Positions 42,709 to 46,389 of a DNA stretch of 46,389 nt are shown one piece after another; positions within the stretch are counted from its first letter, which is position 1; each line of letters begins with the position of its first letter. Origin of the DNA: Acidobacteriaceae bacterium (GTDB lineage Bacteria > Acidobacteriota > Terriglobia > Terriglobales > Acidobacteriaceae); NCBI GenBank assembly GCA_003138515.1, contig PLGG01000064.1, positions 16,704-63,092 of the forward strand. The letters are read 5' to 3'. The notes below the pieces were generated by a model that saw only the letters and a list, made by a program, of their open reading frames with translations, did no database searches and had not been told where the DNA came from. The position numbers were made by a program, and so were the translations under genes.

Positions 42709-43218
42709 TCACCCCTGTAAAAGCTCTGTAATGGCTGAAAATGGGAACTCGATACCCGCGCCCTCGAAGTGAGTTGACGCCGTAAGAGAACCGTCCGCGT
42801 AACGCATGAAGGCGCCGGTTGCCGGATCGGCGACCCATATCTGTTGCACGCCCATGGCCGAGTAATCGGCGAGTTTCCGCATCATGCGGGGGATACGGTC
42901 CTCCGGGCTCAACACTTCAAACACCGCGATCGGCGGAAGAGTGACGATCTGCTCTTTCGGGTTGTTCCTGCTCATCACCGTGACGTCGGGCACCCGGTAG
43001 TTGTCCTTCGATACCTGGACCCGCAGTTCCGTTTGGACACGGAGATTCCACTCGTTGGCGTGCTGCCGAAACCAGTCGCGAATGGCTCCTTGCCAGTCGG
43101 CGTGGTCATATTCACCCATGGGTCTTTCCTCAATCTGTCCGTCAACATACTCCGCATCGGGATCCCACTCAGAGGAATGCAGATAAAGTTCGACCGGAAT
43201 GTGGGTTGTCGTGGCCAT
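42709..43218 (-). CDS. Uma2 family (DUF820) putative restriction endonuclease-fold protein
   Basis: A 169-residue PD-(D/E)XK-fold protein. Family landmarks: YVDGQIEERPMGEYDHA (about 24-40), YRVPDVTVMSR with the catalytic-type Asp (about 93-103), PIAVFEVLSPEDR with the Glu (about 116-128), YSAMGVQQIWVADPATGAF (about 138-156). Uma2 proteins are abundant in Cyanobacteria, Chloroflexi and Acidobacteria; most have unknown function and are suspected nucleases linked to mobile DNA. A perfect -10 TATAAT (43242-43237 on the minus strand) and GGAGG precede the start. Confidence 0.92.
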   Translation of the reverse strand: MATTTHIPVELYLHSSEWDPDAEYVDGQIEERPMGEYDHADWQGAIRDWFRQHANEWNLRVQTELRVQVSKDNYRVPDVTVMSRNNPKEQIVTLPPIAVFEVLSPEDRIPRMMRKLADYSAMGVQQIWVADPATGAFMRYADGSLTASTHFEGAGIEFPFSAITELLQG

Positions 43219-43236
43219 GAATCCTCCGATGGCAGG

Positions 43237-43242
43237 ATTATA
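43237..43242 (-). promoter_or_regulatory. Perfect -10 element for the Uma2 gene
   Basis: TATAAT on the minus strand lies about 19 bases before the Uma2 start. No good -35 is found 16-18 bases further upstream, so either an activator or an extended context would be needed. The start itself has a GGAGG seven bases upstream. Confidence 0.45.
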
Positions 43243-43335
43243 TGCTAGGATTCTTGTTTTCGCTCCCAGCGGGCGGCCTGGTTTTGCGCGGCCGACCCGG
43301 CGATGAAGGCATCGGCGATCTTGAGATGGGGTCGA

Positions 43336-45096
43336 TTAGGGCGTTCTCTCACCCTTGAGCCGTTCCAGCCGATTGTCGTCGCGCAGATTGCGGATAAAGG
43401 CGTCCGCATTTCCCACACTGGCCAGATTTGCTCGAGGTACAGCTGGCTGGCCAAGGAGCCTTGATCCCGCCCAGCCCATAATCCCTAGACTCAGCAACGC
43501 ACAGAGCCACGCAAACACGTCGCCGTGGGCGGTGTAGAAAGTGATCCCGTCGCGGAAGCCGAATTCCGCGGGCAGCGCGTCGACCTGATGGCGCGGAATC
43601 GACTCGCGCACGCGGCCGTAGGGATCGATGGCGGCGGTGACTCCGGTGTTGGTGTCGCGCAAAAGCCAGCGGCGATTTTCGACGGCGCGCATGCGGGCCA
43701 TGTTCAAGTGCTGCCAGGGTGCGCTGGTGTCGCCGTACCATCCGTCGTCGCTGATGTTAACCAGGACCTCCGCGCCGTTGCGCGCGAGCTCGCGCACTTC
43801 ATCGGCAAAGACTGCTTCATAGCAGATGAAGACGCCGTAGCGATGGCGTCCGCCATTTTGCGTGTCGAGCAGAAAAACTCTGTGGTCGCTGCCGCGCGTG
43901 AACGACGAGACTCGGCCGGTCAACTTGTGGGCGAAGGTGAGCAAATTCTGGAACGGAATGTATTCGCCGAAGGGGACGAGGTGTATTTTGTCGTAGCGGC
44001 CCACCATCTGCCCGCCGGCGTCGACGATGAACACGGAGTTATAGTCGCGCCAAACATTCTCCTGCTGCGAGAATTCGGCGCCGATGCCGCCGACCACGAG
44101 CGGCGCCTGCGTAGTCACCGCAATAGACCGCATGGCCTGCTTGAAGCTGATGTCGTCTTCGATGAAGGGCGCAGGCGATTCGGGCCAGACGACGAGATCG
44201 GGATGGGTGGGATACGGCGGGCAGATGATTTCGCCTGTGGGCGCGCCGGTTTGCGGAATTCCGGCGATATACGTCTTGCACTGCTCGCCGGCCAGCCGCG
44301 TGAATTCGGCGATATGGCGGTCCCATTCGGGGCCCTGCCAGTTGTTGCCTGCGCCCACGTCGAGATTGGGTTGAATGAGGACGGCGGTGGCGGTGGGATC
44401 GGTGTTGGGAGGAAGAACAAAGACGCCGGCAAAACCCGACACGAGCAGAATTGCGCCGCAGGCGGCCCAGGCCCACCGGCCTGCGAAGCCGCTTTTGGAG
44501 CCGCGATCAACCAGCAATACACCGGCGAGCAGCGCGTTGACTGCGATGAGAATAAAGGTGATCCCATACACTCCGGTCCACGGCGCGAGCTGGTTGATGA
44601 GGACGTTGTCGACTTGCGAGTAGCCGAGCTGGTCCCAGGGAACGCTAGTGATGCGCGCGGCGGCGAGGTCGAGGCCGGTCCAAAGAAACGGCGCAAAGGC
44701 AAGAGCAATGCGCACGGATCCGGTAGCGCGCTGCACCATCACCACCCCGAGCCCGAACAAACCAAAATAAAGCCCGAGCACCAAACTGAATCCCAGCGTA
44801 AGCAGTTCCGGCGCAAGAGGTGGCATGTCGCCGTAGCGCATCATGGTGTCGCGAATCCAGTAGCAATTGCCGACGTACCAGAGGACGCCGCAAAGGTAGG
44901 AGATGAAGAATGCGCGGCGCAGCGGATGGCGCCGATCCGCTTCCATGTCCGAGAGCAGCGCCCAAAGGAGAGGAACGAGAGCAAACCAAGCAAAGACGGA
45001 GCGCCACGGAGGCATTGGCCCGGCGAAGGGAAACGGCAACTCGAGCAAGCCCGCGGAAAGTCCCGCGGCGGCCCACGTCTTCCAGAAAGGTTGCAT
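43336..45096 (-). CDS. lnt: Apolipoprotein N-acyltransferase
   Basis: Adds the third acyl chain to bacterial lipoproteins at the inner membrane. 586 residues from ATG 45096; the in-frame ATG at 45117 is an alternative, and neither has a clear ribosome-binding site. The N-terminal half holds about seven membrane helices; the C-terminal half is a nitrilase-type domain with the catalytic triad: Glu in VVWPESPAPF, Lys in YDKIHLVPFGEYIPF and Cys in GVFICYEAVFADE. One further helix (about 545-565) precedes the C-terminus. The presence of several lipoproteins in the window fits its role. The divergent small membrane gene starts 56 bases away. Confidence 0.95.
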   Translation of the reverse strand: MQPFWKTWAAAGLSAGLLELPFPFAGPMPPWRSVFAWFALVPLLWALLSDMEADRRHPLRRAFFISYLCGVLWYVGNCYWIRDTMMRYGDMPPLAPELLTLGFSLVLGLYFGLFGLGVVMVQRATGSVRIALAFAPFLWTGLDLAAARITSVPWDQLGYSQVDNVLINQLAPWTGVYGITFILIAVNALLAGVLLVDRGSKSGFAGRWAWAACGAILLVSGFAGVFVLPPNTDPTATAVLIQPNLDVGAGNNWQGPEWDRHIAEFTRLAGEQCKTYIAGIPQTGAPTGEIICPPYPTHPDLVVWPESPAPFIEDDISFKQAMRSIAVTTQAPLVVGGIGAEFSQQENVWRDYNSVFIVDAGGQMVGRYDKIHLVPFGEYIPFQNLLTFAHKLTGRVSSFTRGSDHRVFLLDTQNGGRHRYGVFICYEAVFADEVRELARNGAEVLVNISDDGWYGDTSAPWQHLNMARMRAVENRRWLLRDTNTGVTAAIDPYGRVRESIPRHQVDALPAEFGFRDGITFYTAHGDVFAWLCALLSLGIMGWAGSRLLGQPAVPRANLASVGNADAFIRNLRDDNRLERLKGERTP

Positions 45097-45139
45097 ACAC
45101 GGGCGAGTGTAAAGCATTCGGGTTGCGATGGAGTTGCGA

Positions 45140-45154
45140 TAGAATCGACACATG
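45140..45154 (+). promoter_or_regulatory. -10 element placed for a leaderless message
   Basis: TAGAAT at 45140-45145 is followed by CGACAC and then the ATG at 45152. The start of transcription expected about 7 bases after a -10 element coincides with the A of the ATG, and no ribosome-binding site fits in the gap. The -35 is weak (TTCGGG at 45117-45122, 17 bases upstream). Confidence 0.5.
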
Positions 45155-45277
45155 ATCGTGGCCGTCGTCGCAATCCGGCTGCTGGAAGCGATGTTCTTTC
45201 TCGGGATGATTGGGTCGGCAGTGGTGGTGCTGATCAGCTTCATTGAGGACGGGAAAGAGCTTTTCGGCAAAGATTAG
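45152..45277 (+). CDS. Small single-helix membrane protein (41 residues)
   Basis: ATG 45152 to TAG 45277 encodes 41 residues: a short start with one Arg (MIVAVVAIRLLEAMFF), a membrane helix of about 20 residues ending VVVLISFIE, and a charged tail (DGKELFGKD). The topology is consistent with one helix and a cytoplasmic tail. Good -10 spacing and clean helix design argue for a real gene. It is divergent from lnt, with no known family name. Confidence 0.6.
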   Translation: MIVAVVAIRLLEAMFFLGMIGSAVVVLISFIEDGKELFGKD

Positions 45278-45577
45278 AATGCCCGCCAGCGGGCCGTTAA
45301 CGCCGACGCTCGTCCGGCGAATCAATCCCCTGCGCACCCAATATGCAATGCTCCTGAACCCGCCCGTTCGGGATGAGCCTATGCGTCTGAAATCATAGAC
45401 TTGGTTCCCGGCTTGCGATTGCCGAAACGTGCGGAATTGCGCGCGGAGGGGCACCACGAGCGGGCGCGTCTTTATTTCTCGTTGACACTGCCTTCATTGA
45501 AAATTAGACTCGTCGCAGAGCGGTGGTTTCGCTCAAACGATTTTGACCACCGGCTGCGCCTCGCCGGACCCTTCGCG
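45278..45577. other. Intergenic region before the permease
   Basis: 300 bases. A GCCCG/CGGGC hairpin (45281-45294) sits directly after the small membrane gene and may end its transcript, although no T-run follows. The permease promoter is at 45482-45510. I see nothing else. Confidence 0.5.
45482..45510 (+). promoter_or_regulatory. Strong candidate sigma-70 promoter for the permease
   Basis: Perfect TTGACA at 45482-45487 and TAGACT at 45505-45510 with 17 bases between. Transcription would start near 45517, a 60-base leader. This argues against in-frame TTG codons further upstream as the translation start and supports ATG 45578. Confidence 0.65.
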
Positions 45578-46389
45578 ATGGCCTCATCCCGAACGACCGT
45601 AGCTCCTCCAAACGACCGCGTGCGGCTGATCGTCGCCTCCTCGGTGATGCTCACTTTCATCTCCTTCTGGCGCGCGGCGGCCATCGTCCTCAATGATCTG
45701 GGCTCCTCGGCTTTCTACGCGGGCGGCATCGCCGAACAGGCCGTCGGAGCCGCTGCTCCGTGGTTCATCCTCGGCATCATGCTGTTCAGCTTCGCGGTGC
45801 GCGCGGTCTACGTCGAGAGCTGTTCGATGTTCACCCGCGGCGGCGTTTACCGCGTGGTGAAAGAGGCTCTCGGAGGCGGATTCGCCAAGCTCAGCGTTTC
45901 GGCGTTGATGTTCGATTACATTCTTACCGGGCCAATCTCTGGCGTGTCTGCGGGCCAATACATCACTGGCCTGGTCAACGAGCTGTTGAATGTCGCGAAC
46001 CAGGCGCACTGGCTGCCGCCGGCCCTGATGGTCGCAGGCGGCCAGGCGAAACAGTTCAATATGAACTACACCTCGGCGCTGCTGGGCGCGGTGGTGACCA
46101 TCTACTACTGGTGGCAGAACATCAAGGGGATCGAGGAATCCAGCGACAAGGCGCTGCGGGTCATGCAGATCACCTCGGTGATGGTGGTCGTTCTGTTCAT
46201 CTGGGGCACCTACACGGTGTGGCTGCGCGGCGCGCAATTGCCTCCATCGCCCATCCCGTCTCACCTCCACTTCAGTGAAGATTCGCTCGGCTTCCTGCGC
46301 GGAAGAGGATTGCCGATCTTCGGATTCTTCGGGGTTCTGATGGCCTTCGGCCACTCCATTCTGGCCATGAGCGGCGAGGAAAGCCTGGC
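45578..46389 (+). CDS. APC-superfamily amino acid permease, N-terminal part (cut by window edge)
   Basis: The frame is open from ATG 45578 to the right edge, about 270 residues. It has the repeated hydrophobic helices of amino acid/polyamine transporters; helix 1 carries FISFWRAAAIVLNDLGSSAFYAGG, comparable to the unwound GSG-type substrate-binding region, and later FGFFGVLMAFGHSILAMSGEESL resembles the helix-6 GEE motif of the family (given as landmarks). Substrate cannot be predicted. The start is supported by the promoter at 45482-45510; the ribosome-binding site is poor. Confidence 0.85.
   Translation, partial: MASSRTTVAPPNDRVRLIVASSVMLTFISFWRAAAIVLNDLGSSAFYAGGIAEQAVGAAAPWFILGIMLFSFAVRAVYVESCSMFTRGGVYRVVKEALGGGFAKLSVSALMFDYILTGPISGVSAGQYITGLVNELLNVANQAHWLPPALMVAGGQAKQFNMNYTSALLGAVVTIYYWWQNIKGIEESSDKALRVMQITSVMVVVLFIWGTYTVWLRGAQLPPSPIPSHLHFSEDSLGFLRGRGLPIFGFFGVLMAFGHSILAMSGEESL

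Noticed and set aside
43245..43335. Protein-like tail (ADAFIAGSAAQNQAARWE) just after lnt on the minus strand
   Set aside because: Too short, in a different frame from lnt, no start; may be the by-product of local base composition.
43525..45246. 573-codon plus-strand frame opposite lnt
   Set aside because: Antisense shadow; lnt has the full Glu-Lys-Cys triad.

Overview
The window looks like chromosomal DNA of an Acidobacteriota member, most likely class Terriglobia. This is inferred from the protein families and their order (orphan secretin with N-terminal TPRs, small Fis-type regulator, YncE-like lipoprotein, AAA+ 'Flp pilus chaperone' ATPase) and from high-GC codon use; no rRNA or other decisive marker is present. 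Genes are dense and mostly housekeeping, on both strands. Both ends are cut inside genes: katG on the left (minus strand) and an APC-family permease on the right (plus strand).

Layout. 1-3058 (minus): katG and an exported amidohydrolase. 3355-7847 (plus): smc, with an unusual insertion in its ATPase head, and a thymidine-kinase-like gene with an atypical P-loop. 7848-8376: a 529-base gap with a candidate minus-strand structured RNA ending in a good intrinsic terminator. 8377-13008 (plus): purC, cvpA, a Fis-type regulator, a HAD phosphatase and a secretin, closely spaced. 13055-15857 (minus): a DsbA-like exported thioredoxin and nadE. 16204-17769 (plus): AAA+ ATPase. 17931-22955 (minus): a polyprenyl-phosphate sugar transferase, then (in transcription order) an M20 peptidase, mobA and an MlaF-like ABC ATPase. 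23128-27199 (plus): NtrC-type regulator, histidine kinase and an overlapping lipoprotein gene. 27220-31452: nadK (minus), a DUF805/zinc-ribbon protein (plus), tlyA and a beta-propeller lipoprotein (minus). 31631-36586: a DUF92 membrane protein (plus), ydcF-like and tsaC (minus), then a TrmH-type methyltransferase overlapping rarA (plus). 36609-41559 (minus): vapBC, a 59-residue acidic protein, dsbD, a CoA-binding protein and prfB with a canonical +1 frameshift site. 41617-43218 (minus): an accessory patch with an AT-richer orphan gene and a Uma2-family gene. 43336-45096 (minus): lnt. 45152-45277 (plus): a 41-residue membrane protein that may be read from a leaderless message. 45578-end: permease.

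Functional themes are cell-envelope and disulfide chemistry (Lnt, DsbD, DsbA-like, MlaF-like ATPase, sugar transferase, secretin), nucleotide and cofactor synthesis (PurC, Tdk-like, NadE, NadK, MobA), chromosome upkeep (SMC, RarA), translation (PrfB, TsaC, TlyA, TrmH) and one NtrC-type signalling unit.

I did not find a clear new multi-gene system. The features most worth a second look are the untranslated minus-strand transcript implied by the terminator at 7897-7928; perfectly phased 8-bp and 9-bp tandem arrays in intergenic DNA, the 9-bp type recurring at three sites; the acidic insertion in the SMC head; the altered thymidine kinase P-loop; and the orphan gene at 41783-42457.
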